From contig NZ_CP142362.1 of NCBI RefSeq assembly GCF_035918395.1, positions 2,145,501-2,209,500 of the forward strand: 64,000 nucleotides of DNA. The letters are read 5' to 3'. Positions 8,113-15,457 of the stretch are shown here, piece after piece. The first letter of the stretch is position 1. Each line of letters starts with the position of its first letter. The position numbers were made by a program, and so were the translations under genes. The notes beneath the pieces were generated by a model that was not told where the DNA came from, searched no databases, and was given only the letters and a program-made list of their open reading frames with translations. Source of the stretch: Mycolicibacterium sp. ND9-15 (GTDB lineage: Bacteria > Actinomycetota > Actinomycetes > Mycobacteriales > Mycobacteriaceae).

Positions 8113-11097
8113 GTGTTCGCCTGGTGGGGTCGAACGGTGTACCAGTACAGGTACATCGTCATCGGCGTCATGGTCGCGCTCTGCCTCGGTGGCGGCATCT
8201 ACGGGATCAGCCTCGGCAGCCACGTCACCCAGAGCGGCTTCTATGACGATGGCAGCGAGTCGGTGCACGCGTCCGTGGTCGGTGACGAGGTCTACGGTCG
8301 CGACCGCACCAGCCACGTCGTCGCGATACTGACCCCGCCTGACGGCGAGAAGGTCGACAACCCGCAGTGGCAGCGAGACGTCGTCGGCGAACTCGACGCC
8401 TTCGTCGAGGACCATCCGGACCAGGTGGTGAGCTGGGTCGGCTGGCTGCGCGCACCCGACGCCGCGAGCGAAACCGTCCAGCAGATGAAGACCGGCGACC
8501 TGTCCAAGACGTTCGTCAGCATTCCGCTCAAAGGTGACACCGACGACGAAATACTGAAGAACTACCAGACAGTCGAACCCGATCTGCAGCAGATCAACGG
8601 CGGCAACATCGAATTGGCCGGGCTCAACCCGCTGGCCAGCGAGCTGACCGGCAGCATCGGCGAGGACCAGCGACGGGCCGAGGTCGCGGCCATCCCGCTG
8701 GTGTGCGTGGTGCTGTTCTTCGTGTTCGGCGGCGTGGTCGCCGCCGCCCTGCCGGGCATCATCGGCGGTCTGACCATCGCCGGTGCGCTCGGCATCATGC
8801 GCCTGCTCGCCGAGTTCATGCCGGTGCACTTCTTCGCCCAGCCGGTGGTGACGCTGATGGGCCTCGGCATCGCGGTCGACTACGGCCTGTTCATGGTCAG
8901 CCGGTTCCGGGAAGAGATCGCCGAGGGCTACGACACCGAGGCCGCGGTGCGGCGCACCGTGATGACCTCCGGCCGCACGATCATGTTCTCCGCGGTCATC
9001 CTGGTGGCCTCGTCGGTTCCGCTGCTGCTGTTCCCCCAGGGCTTCCTCAAGTCGATCACCTACGCGATCATCGCCTCGGTCATGCTCGCGGCGATCCTGT
9101 CCATCACCGTGCTCGCCGCGGCGCTGGCCATCCTCGGTCCCAACGTCGACGCACTCGGGGTGCGCACCCTGCTGAAGGTGCCGTTCTTCCGTAACTGGAA
9201 GCCGATGCGGGTGTACCTGGAGTGGCTGTCGGAGAAGACGCAGAAGACCAAGACCCGCGCCGAAGTCGAGAAGGGCTTCTGGGGCAAGCTGGTCAACCGG
9301 GTGATGAAGCGGCCCATCGCATTCGCCACTCCGATCGTCATCGTGATGATCCTGCTGATCATTCCGCTCGGCCAGCTCTCGCTGGGCGGCATCAGCGAGA
9401 AGTACCTGCCGCCGGACAACCCGGTCCGGCTGGCGCAGGAGGAGTTCGACAAGGCCTTCCCCGGCTTCCGCACCGAGCCGTTGACGATCGTGATGGAACG
9501 CGAGGACGGCGAGCCGATCACCGACCAGCAGATCGCCGAGGTGCGCAACAAGGCGATGACGGTGCCCGGCTTCATCGATGCCGACGGGGATCCGTCGAAG
9601 ATGTGGCAGGAGCGGTCCGTTCAGGAGGGCGGATCGAAGGATCCGTCGGTGCGGGTGATCCAGAACGGTCTGGAGAACCGCAACGACGCGGCCAAGAAAC
9701 TCAGCGAGTTGCGCGAGCTGACTCCGCCCCGTGGGATCACGATGAGTATCGGCGGCACACCGGCTTTGGAGCAGGACAGCATTCACAGTCTCTTCGACAA
9801 GCTGCCGCTGATGGTGACCCTGCTGATCGTCACGACGACGATCCTGATGTTCCTGGCGTTCGGATCGGTGGTGCTACCGATCAAGGCCGCGGTGATGAGC
9901 GCGCTCACGCTGGGCTCGACGATGGGCATACTGACGTGGATGTTCGTCGTCGGGCACGGCTCGGGTCTGATGAACTACACCCCGCAGCCGCTGATGGCGC
10001 CGATGATCGGCTTGATCATCGCGGTGATCTGGGGTCTGTCGACCGACTACGAGGTGTTCTTGGTCTCCCGCATGGTGGAGGCGCGCGAGCGCGGCATGTC
10101 GACCGCCGAAGCCATCCGCATCGGCACCGCCACCACCGGCCGGTTGATCACCGGTGCCGCGCTGGTGCTCGCTGTGGTCGCCGGCGCGTTCGTGTTCTCC
10201 GATCTGGTGATGATGAAGTACCTGGCGTTCGGCCTGCTGATCGCGTTGCTTCTCGACGCGACCGTGGTCCGCATGTTCCTGGTGCCGTCGGTGATGAAAC
10301 TGCTCGGCGACGACTGCTGGTGGGCGCCGAGGTGGATGAAACGCATCCAGGAACGGCTGGGATTGGGCGAAACCGAACTGCCCGACGAGCGTAAGCGGCC
10401 CGCGGTGCGTGGGCCCAGCCAACAGCATGAGGCGAACCCCGAGGCGTTAGTGGGTGCGGGTGCGCCCGTACCGCCTCGCCCATCCGAGCGGCCACACCCG
10501 CCGCACGATCCGACGCATCCCGCCGTCGAAGGGACGTCGCGTCCCGGCGCTACGCGGGTCGCGGCACAGCCGCGGGCGAATGCTCCGTCGGTTGCGGGTA
10601 CGACGCGCATACCCAGTGCCGCCAAACCTCCCGCCGCTGACGAGCCGCAGACCACGCGACTGTCGATGGCCAAGAACGCCGTGCGCAACGCGGTGAGCCA
10701 CGCCGCCGCGTCGGCGCGGCAGGCTGCCCGGCCGCCCGCCCCGCGGACCTCACCTGAAGACAGGGTGCGGCCAGCGCGGGAGGAACGCGAGATCGAGTCG
10801 TGGCTGGGTGAGTTGCGGGGCACCGGCACGCCGCCGACACCGCAACGGCCGTCGGCCGAACCGACCAGGGCGATGCCCGTGGGAAGCCCGGGCAACAACG
10901 AGCCGACCATGGCGATCCCGACGCCGCGGTCACAGCCGCACGACCCCGACGCGACGACCGCCATCCCTACCCAAGGTAAGCAAGGCGACGACGCCGAGGC
11001 GGCAACCGAGAAGCTCAACACCCGTGAGGACGAGGAACGTCAGCGCCGCGGGGGCCTGAGTGCGCAGGACCTGCTGCGCCGAGAAGGCCGCCTGTAA
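8113..11097 (+). CDS. mmpL3: Trehalose monomycolate flippase MmpL3
   Basis: An RND-family inner-membrane transporter that moves trehalose monomycolate towards the periplasm for mycolate layer assembly. It is essential in mycobacteria and the target of SQ109-type inhibitors. The 994-residue protein has two repeats, each with a periplasmic loop and several membrane helices. The proton-relay pairs are in place: Asp256-Tyr257 in GIAVDYGLF and Asp645-Tyr646 in GLSTDYEVF. The cytosolic tail after about residue 760 is long, rich in Pro, Ala and Arg, and ends in charged segments. The start is GTG 8113 with AAGGAG five bases upstream. A hairpin just beyond the stop probably ends the transcript. Confidence 0.98.
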   Translation: MFAWWGRTVYQYRYIVIGVMVALCLGGGIYGISLGSHVTQSGFYDDGSESVHASVVGDEVYGRDRTSHVVAILTPPDGEKVDNPQWQRDVVGELDAFVEDHPDQVVSWVGWLRAPDAASETVQQMKTGDLSKTFVSIPLKGDTDDEILKNYQTVEPDLQQINGGNIELAGLNPLASELTGSIGEDQRRAEVAAIPLVCVVLFFVFGGVVAAALPGIIGGLTIAGALGIMRLLAEFMPVHFFAQPVVTLMGLGIAVDYGLFMVSRFREEIAEGYDTEAAVRRTVMTSGRTIMFSAVILVASSVPLLLFPQGFLKSITYAIIASVMLAAILSITVLAAALAILGPNVDALGVRTLLKVPFFRNWKPMRVYLEWLSEKTQKTKTRAEVEKGFWGKLVNRVMKRPIAFATPIVIVMILLIIPLGQLSLGGISEKYLPPDNPVRLAQEEFDKAFPGFRTEPLTIVMEREDGEPITDQQIAEVRNKAMTVPGFIDADGDPSKMWQERSVQEGGSKDPSVRVIQNGLENRNDAAKKLSELRELTPPRGITMSIGGTPALEQDSIHSLFDKLPLMVTLLIVTTTILMFLAFGSVVLPIKAAVMSALTLGSTMGILTWMFVVGHGSGLMNYTPQPLMAPMIGLIIAVIWGLSTDYEVFLVSRMVEARERGMSTAEAIRIGTATTGRLITGAALVLAVVAGAFVFSDLVMMKYLAFGLLIALLLDATVVRMFLVPSVMKLLGDDCWWAPRWMKRIQERLGLGETELPDERKRPAVRGPSQQHEANPEALVGAGAPVPPRPSERPHPPHDPTHPAVEGTSRPGATRVAAQPRANAPSVAGTTRIPSAAKPPAADEPQTTRLSMAKNAVRNAVSHAAASARQAARPPAPRTSPEDRVRPAREEREIESWLGELRGTGTPPTPQRPSAEPTRAMPVGSPGNNEPTMAIPTPRSQPHDPDATTAIPTQGKQGDDAEAATEKLNTREDEERQRRGGLSAQDLLRREGRL

Positions 11098-11109
11098 CCG
11101 TTCAGGCCG

Positions 11110-11127
11110 AACCCCGAGAGTCGGGTT
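11110..11127. terminator. Hairpin after mmpL3
   Basis: AACCCCGA, a three-base loop and TCGGGTT pair with one bulged C, 12 bases after the mmpL3 stop. A second small hairpin (GACGG/CCGTC) follows. The site sits between convergent genes and could serve both; it lacks a T-run, as many mycobacterial terminators do. Confidence 0.45.
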
Positions 11128-11187
11128 GATGACGGACTTCGCCCGTCGGGCTCAAGTGGTCTTTCCGACGCTGCGCGCGACACGCGC

Positions 11188-12327
11188 TCAGGAGTCCGGG
11201 ACCTCGTCGGCCTCGGCCCTGACCAGCGGGCCGTCGTCGACCTCCAAAGCCGCCGCCTCGGCGTCGGGGTCCGGTGCGGTCAGCACCCGGATCGCACTGT
11301 TGAGGAACGCCAACGTCGGCACCGCGAGCAACGCGCCCACGATCCCCGCAAGCACGCCGCCGCCGGCGATCACCAGCACGATCGCCAGCGGATGGATCGA
11401 CACCGCCCGGCCCATCACCAGCGGCTGCAGCACATGGCCTTCCAGTTGCTGCACCGCGATGATCAGACCGAGCGTGATCAGCGCATAGATCACGCCCTTG
11501 GCGATCAGCGCGACGACCACCGCGAGGAAACCGGCGACGACGGCGCCGACCAGCGGAACGAACGCGCCGAGGAACACCAGCGACGCCAACGGCAACGCCA
11601 GCGGCACCCCCATGATGGCCAGGCCGGTACCGATGCCGACCGCGTCGACGAGCGCGACCAGGAACGTCGCCCTGATGTAACCGACCAGCGAGTGAAACCC
11701 CGCCCGGCCCGCGTCGCGCACCCGTTCGCGCACGTTCGCGGGGAAGATCTTGGTGACGAACGCGTAGATGTTGCGTCCGCCCTGTAGCAGGAAGATCAAG
11801 GTGAACAGGACCAGCAGGGCGCCGGTGACGATCTCGGTGACCGTGCCCGCCGTCGACAACGCGCCGGTGGTCAGCCTCTCCTGGTTGTCCCGGAGGGCCT
11901 CTATCGCGGCGTCGCCCGAGCGCTCGATCTGCTCGCGGCTCAGCCCCAGCGGCCCGTCGATCAACCAGCTGCGCACACCGTCGATGCTGCGGCTGACCTG
12001 CTCGGTCAACTCCGGTGCGCCCTCGATGAATTGGCTGACGACGAACGCGAGGATGCCGCCGACCACGGCGAAACCGCTGAGCAGCATCAGCGCCACCGCA
12101 CCACCGCGCGGCGCACCGCGGCGGTCCAGGAAGTCGACCGCCGGCATCAGCAGCGCGGCCAGCATCGTGGCAATCGCCACCGGCACGACGATGATCTCCA
12201 GTCGCTTGACCGTCCACAGCAGGACGACCACGGCGGCGAAGATCACCAGCAGTCGCCATGACCATGCAGCGGCCTTGCGAACGAGCGGCGAGACCGCCTC
12301 GTCATCGATAGAACTGCCCCCTGGCAT
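11188..12327 (-). CDS. AI-2E/PerM family membrane transporter
   Basis: 379 residues, the likely counterpart of Rv0205. It has about eight hydrophobic segments in the arrangement of the AI-2E exporter (PerM/YhhT) family. An N-terminal block follows [14 protein letters not shown], a long soluble stretch with [16 protein letters not shown] lies in the middle, and the C-terminal helices contain [17 protein letters not shown], a strong signature of this family. Inner membrane; the substrate is unknown in mycobacteria. ATG 12327 is chosen because the hydrophobic core begins about 20 residues later and the upstream in-frame extension overlaps the divergent gene. It converges on mmpL3 and is divergent from the next gene. 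Confidence 0.85.
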   Translation of the reverse strand: MPGGSSIDDEAVSPLVRKAAAWSWRLLVIFAAVVVLLWTVKRLEIIVVPVAIATMLAALLMPAVDFLDRRGAPRGGAVALMLLSGFAVVGGILAFVVSQFIEGAPELTEQVSRSIDGVRSWLIDGPLGLSREQIERSGDAAIEALRDNQERLTTGALSTAGTVTEIVTGALLVLFTLIFLLQGGRNIYAFVTKIFPANVRERVRDAGRAGFHSLVGYIRATFLVALVDAVGIGTGLAIMGVPLALPLASLVFLGAFVPLVGAVVAGFLAVVVALIAKGVIYALITLGLIIAVQQLEGHVLQPLVMGRAVSIHPLAIVLVIAGGGVLAGIVGALLAVPTLAFLNSAIRVLTAPDPDAEAAALEVDDGPLVRAEADEVPDS

Positions 12328-12390
12328 CCCGATAGCGTAACGGCCTGCCCGTCCGGCGGCCGGTTCTCGGGAAACGGCCGGGCCACGCAC

Positions 12391-12396
12391 TACCCT
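12391..12396 (+). promoter_or_regulatory. -10 box of a leaderless transcript
   Basis: TACCCT ends six bases before the GTG at 12403, the spacing expected when transcription starts on the first base of the coding region. Confidence 0.55.
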
Positions 12397-12402
12397 GATC
12401 CC

Positions 12403-13467
12403 GTGGCCCACGACGCGCCTGCGAGTGCACCCCGCAGCCAAGGTCGGGGCACACGCAGCAAGTTCCGGTGGCTGCGGTGGGTGGTTCTCGCCGCAGCGGC
12501 CGTCGTGCTGACCGTCGAACTGGGTCTGGTGTGGGATCAGCTCGCAAAGGCCTGGCACAGCCTCTATTCCGCCGACTGGTGGTGGGTGCTGGCGGCGGTC
12601 GGCACCGCGCTGGCGTCCATGCACTTCTTCGGTGACATTCAGCGCAAGCTCCTGCGGTCGGCGGAAGTGCCTGTGCGGCAGTGGCATTCGCAGGCGGCGT
12701 TTTACGCCGGCAACTCGCTGAGCACGACGCTCCCCGGTGGTCCGGTGTTGTCGGCCACGTTCATCTACCGCCAGCAGCGGCTCTGGGGTGCGACACCGGT
12801 CATCGCCTCCTGGCAGCTCGTGATGTCAGGAGCGCTGCAGGTGATCAGCCTGGCGCTGCTGGGGCTGGGCAGCGCGTTCTTCCTCGGCGCCAAGCACAAT
12901 CCGTTCTCGCTGATCTTCACGCTGACCGGATTCATCATGCTGATCGTGCTGGCGCAGGCGGTGGCCTCCCGGCCGGATCTGCTCGACGGCACCGGTGTGC
13001 GGGTGCTGTCGTGGGTGAACTACCTGCGAGCCAAGCCATCCCACAACGGGTTGGCCAAGTGGCGCGAGACGCTGGCGCAGCTCGAGTCGGTGAAGCTGAG
13101 CCGCAGCCAACTCAGCGTGGCGTTCGTCTGGTCGATGTTCACCCTCGTGACGGGCGTGGGAACGTTGCTGTTCGCCTGCTATGCCGCCGGCGGGCGGCCC
13201 TCGTTGCTCGGGGTTGTCGTCGCCTATGTCGCGGCCCGCGCGGTCGGGTCAATCCCGTTGATGCCCGGCGGGTTACTGGTGGTCGAGGCGGTGCTGGTAC
13301 CCGGCCTGGTGTCGGGGGGGATGACCCTGGCATCGGCGATTTCCGCGATGCTCATCTTCCGGTTGATCAGCTGGATCCTCATCGCCGGGATCGGATGGGT
13401 GGTGTTCTTGTTCATGTTCCGCACCGAGACGGACCTCGACCCCGACACATGCGAGCGACAGCCGTGA
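12403..13467 (+). CDS. LPG synthase TM-domain (UPF0104/YbhN) membrane protein
   Basis: 354 residues, the likely counterpart of Rv0204c. It has about eight membrane segments with the conserved glycine/proline-rich motifs of the lysylphosphatidylglycerol synthase membrane domain family: [16 protein letters not shown] near residue 110 and [19 protein letters not shown] near residue 285. The soluble aminoacyl-transfer domain of MprF is missing, so this is a stand-alone flippase-like domain. A role in moving a lipid across the inner membrane is likely by family; the lipid is unknown. GTG 12403 is supported by the leaderless -10 box just upstream. It lies within the mmpL3-mmpL11 envelope cluster. 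Confidence 0.85.
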   Translation: MAHDAPASAPRSQGRGTRSKFRWLRWVVLAAAAVVLTVELGLVWDQLAKAWHSLYSADWWWVLAAVGTALASMHFFGDIQRKLLRSAEVPVRQWHSQAAFYAGNSLSTTLPGGPVLSATFIYRQQRLWGATPVIASWQLVMSGALQVISLALLGLGSAFFLGAKHNPFSLIFTLTGFIMLIVLAQAVASRPDLLDGTGVRVLSWVNYLRAKPSHNGLAKWRETLAQLESVKLSRSQLSVAFVWSMFTLVTGVGTLLFACYAAGGRPSLLGVVVAYVAARAVGSIPLMPGGLLVVEAVLVPGLVSGGMTLASAISAMLIFRLISWILIAGIGWVVFLFMFRTETDLDPDTCERQP

Positions 13468-13522
13468 TTCGCCCTACGTGACGAAAAGGCCGTTATGCCA
13501 TTGCAATCGGATGTGATGACCG

Positions 13523-13900
13523 ATGCCTACCGATAGCGGGGAACGGACCCGTGCGGCACTGACCGCACTGGCAACCGACGTGGCGTGCCTGATCGTGTTC
13601 GCCGCGGTCGGCCGGCGCAGCCACGCCGAAGGCGTGAACCTCGCCGGTGTCGCCGAGACGGCGTGGCCGTTCGTGGCCGGCGCCGCGATCGGTTGGGCGG
13701 CGTCGCTCGGTTGGCGACGGCCCTACGCGCTGATCCCGACCGGGGTCGTGGTGTGGGTGTGCACGATCGTGGTGGGAATGCTGCTGCGCAAACTGACGTC
13801 AGCCGGCGCCGCGCCGAGCTTTATTGTGGTGGCGTCGATTTCGACCGCCGTCCTGTTACTCGGCTGGCGTGTCGGGATCCGCCTCACGACCCGTCGCTGA
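13523..13900 (+). CDS. DUF3054 family small membrane protein
   Basis: 125 residues with four hydrophobic segments: TALATDVACLIVFAAVG, WPFVAGAAIGWAASLG, ALIPTGVVVWVCTIVVGMLL and FIVVASISTAVLLLGWR. The RRPYALIPTGVVVW stretch and overall size match DUF3054 proteins of actinobacteria, which have no assigned function. Inner membrane. ATG 13523 gives a start just before the first helix; no strong ribosome-binding site is visible. It follows the LPG-synthase-like gene by 55 bases and converges on the haemophore-like gene. Confidence 0.75.
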   Translation: MPTDSGERTRAALTALATDVACLIVFAAVGRRSHAEGVNLAGVAETAWPFVAGAAIGWAASLGWRRPYALIPTGVVVWVCTIVVGMLLRKLTSAGAAPSFIVVASISTAVLLLGWRVGIRLTTRR

Positions 13901-13962
13901 GACAGTCAGGCACCCGGGTGCCCGCATCCTCCTGTCGCGCGGGCGACCCCGGCGCCAAACGC

Positions 13963-14337
13963 TTAGCTGTCGGCGATGCCGTCGCCGTCGGTGTCGCCGC
14001 AGCGGTTCTTGATGTCGACCAGGGGCTGGCGAATCCCGGTCAGCTCGGCCCTTATCTGAGGGTTCTGGTTCAGGTAGTCCTGCACCTTGCCGCGCACCTC
14101 TTCGCGCGGCAGGCCTTCGAGGCTGGTGAAGAACCAGTTCACGTCCGGGTGGCTGAACAGGTAGGCAGAAGTCGCCGCCGAGACGCCGGACGCCACACCG
14201 GCGAGGTCAGCCGCGGTGCAATTCGGCGGCTCGGCAGCCGCCAGTGGCATCGCGCCGAAGAACATCGCACCGGCAATCGCGCCAGTGCCGACGGTGCCAG
14301 CTACCGCGCGTCGCGCAGTACGGGCCGAGAGAGACAT
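13963..14337 (-). CDS. Exported haemophore-like (Rv0203 family) haem-binding protein
   Basis: 124 residues with a Sec signal peptide (twin arginine ARTARRAVAG, hydrophobic core, then MPLAAAEPPN). The mature part of about 90 residues is helical and has two cysteines (NCTAADLAG and KNRCGD), placed as in the Rv0203-type mycobacterial haemophore family. That family binds haem outside the cell and passes it to MmpL3/MmpL11. The motif FSHPDVNWFFTSLEG is typical. ATG 14337 has AAGGAG eight bases upstream. A paralogue lies directly upstream, and the neighbouring mmpL genes fit a haem-acquisition context. The acidic C-terminus (GDTDGDGIADS) is distinctive. Confidence 0.88.
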   Translation of the reverse strand: MSLSARTARRAVAGTVGTGAIAGAMFFGAMPLAAAEPPNCTAADLAGVASGVSAATSAYLFSHPDVNWFFTSLEGLPREEVRGKVQDYLNQNPQIRAELTGIRQPLVDIKNRCGDTDGDGIADS

Positions 14338-14369
14338 GGTTGAGCTCCTTCATCGGAAGTGGAGTGGCC

Positions 14370-14386
14370 GTAACCGTGGCGGTTAC
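14370..14386. promoter_or_regulatory. Dyad upstream of the haemophore-like gene
   Basis: GTAACC and GGTTAC flank a five-base centre, 33 bases upstream of the start codon at 14337. The size and place fit a repressor site. It does not match the IdeR box I know (TTAGGTTAGGCTAACCTAA). Confidence 0.3.
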
Positions 14387-14526
14387 CGACATAAACCAAC
14401 TGGGACCAACGAAGAAAAGCTAAGCAGAATGTCCGCAGAGTTTCCTGTCTTGCCGTCAACCAATCCCGGAAAACTCCGAATCCGCAGCTCAGATCGATAC
14501 GGGGGGTTGCTGCGCGTCGTCGTCGG

Positions 14527-15099
14527 TCAGGGCAGACCGGCGATGGCCGACCCGGGCGCCGAGGCGCTGCCCTGCGAAACCGGGGACGCCGCATGCGGCT
14601 GTCCCGTGCTGCCCGCAGTGGACTGTCCCGGGCCAGCCGCGGTCGGCGCCTGCGCCGGCAAACTCCCGGGCAGGCCTCCGCCCTGCTGGGCGGCCTGCAT
14701 CAGACCCATCAGTTGGGGCATCGTGAGCGGCAGTTTGCACTTGCCCGACAGGCCCGCCAGCGGCTGCTGCAACTGCTGCATGTCCTTGGCCACTTGCGGG
14801 TTGGCGTCGAAGTAGGTTTTCAGCGCAACCAAGGACTGCGGCCCTGCCTGCTGCTTGGAGATCGTCGTCAACGCCTGGTTTGTCTGCGGGTGCGCGTCGA
14901 GGTAGTCGCCGGTCGAGTTGGCTACCTCGCCGATCGTCCTGGCAACTTCGCTGGCCGCGCAGGGATCCTGCGCCGCGGTCGCCGACGGCAGCAACGGCTG
15001 GGCCGGTATCGCCAGCGCAGCTACCACGGCACCGCCCGCGGCGGAGGCAGCGAACACAGCGAAAAGGCCGCGACGTATCAGCCCGGTGGTCGTTTTCAC
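14527..15099 (-). CDS. Second exported haemophore-like protein with Pro/Ala-rich tail
   Basis: 190 residues. A signal peptide (KTTTGLIRRGLFAVFAASAAGG to about PSATAAQ) is followed by a helical domain with two cysteines (DPCAASEVARTIGE and LSGKCKLP) and the motif YLDAHPQTNQAL, a clear relative of the neighbouring haemophore-like protein. A low-complexity Gly/Ser/Pro/Ala tail of about 50 residues follows. GTG 15099 is chosen: AGGAG lies seven bases before it but only one base before the TTG at 15105. Paired haemophore-like genes beside mmpL11 are also found in M. smegmatis, as I recall. Confidence 0.85.
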   Translation of the reverse strand: MKTTTGLIRRGLFAVFAASAAGGAVVAALAIPAQPLLPSATAAQDPCAASEVARTIGEVANSTGDYLDAHPQTNQALTTISKQQAGPQSLVALKTYFDANPQVAKDMQQLQQPLAGLSGKCKLPLTMPQLMGLMQAAQQGGGLPGSLPAQAPTAAGPGQSTAGSTGQPHAASPVSQGSASAPGSAIAGLP

Positions 15100-15457
15100 G
15101 GACAAACTCCTAACGATTCGCGGACGATCTCAACGATCTCGACCGATCCGCAAATACTCTCGCGATGGACGGCGATCAGTCCCCGACGCCGAAAACGGCC
15201 GAGGCCCATCCTGCCATCCGGCTCGCTGCGGCGCTAATTCAGCGAGCCCGGGAACGAATGCAGCGCCGGTCGACCTGCTTTGGCGGTAACGCCGTTCGAT
15301 CCGGTCGCGAGAATGGATTAGAACAGCTTGAGGCGTTGCTGGCAGTTTTCTCGCGACCTTGTCGAGGACGCTGAAGGATCCGGCAGCTTACCGCATGCTG
15401 CTGTACGCTTCGGCTACAAAACGCCGGGCAGAAAGCGGGGATCCAATCCAGCAATTC
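15100..15457. other. Intergenic region between haemophore-like gene and mmpL11
   Basis: About 358 bases with no convincing gene, separating two divergent genes, so it holds both promoters. A TACAAA near 15416 may be a -10 for mmpL11. An in-frame extension of mmpL11 into this region (from 15359) has unconserved, non-membrane sequence and was not accepted. Confidence 0.5.

Noticed and set aside
8050..9786. 578-codon minus-strand frame opposite mmpL3
   Set aside because: Antisense shadow with His/Asp/Arg/Gln-rich sequence; MmpL3 is certain on the other strand.
15359..15457. 33-codon N-terminal extension of MmpL11
   Set aside because: Not like the start of the family, and the cytosolic MLRLSSKLRRYRW start is well conserved.
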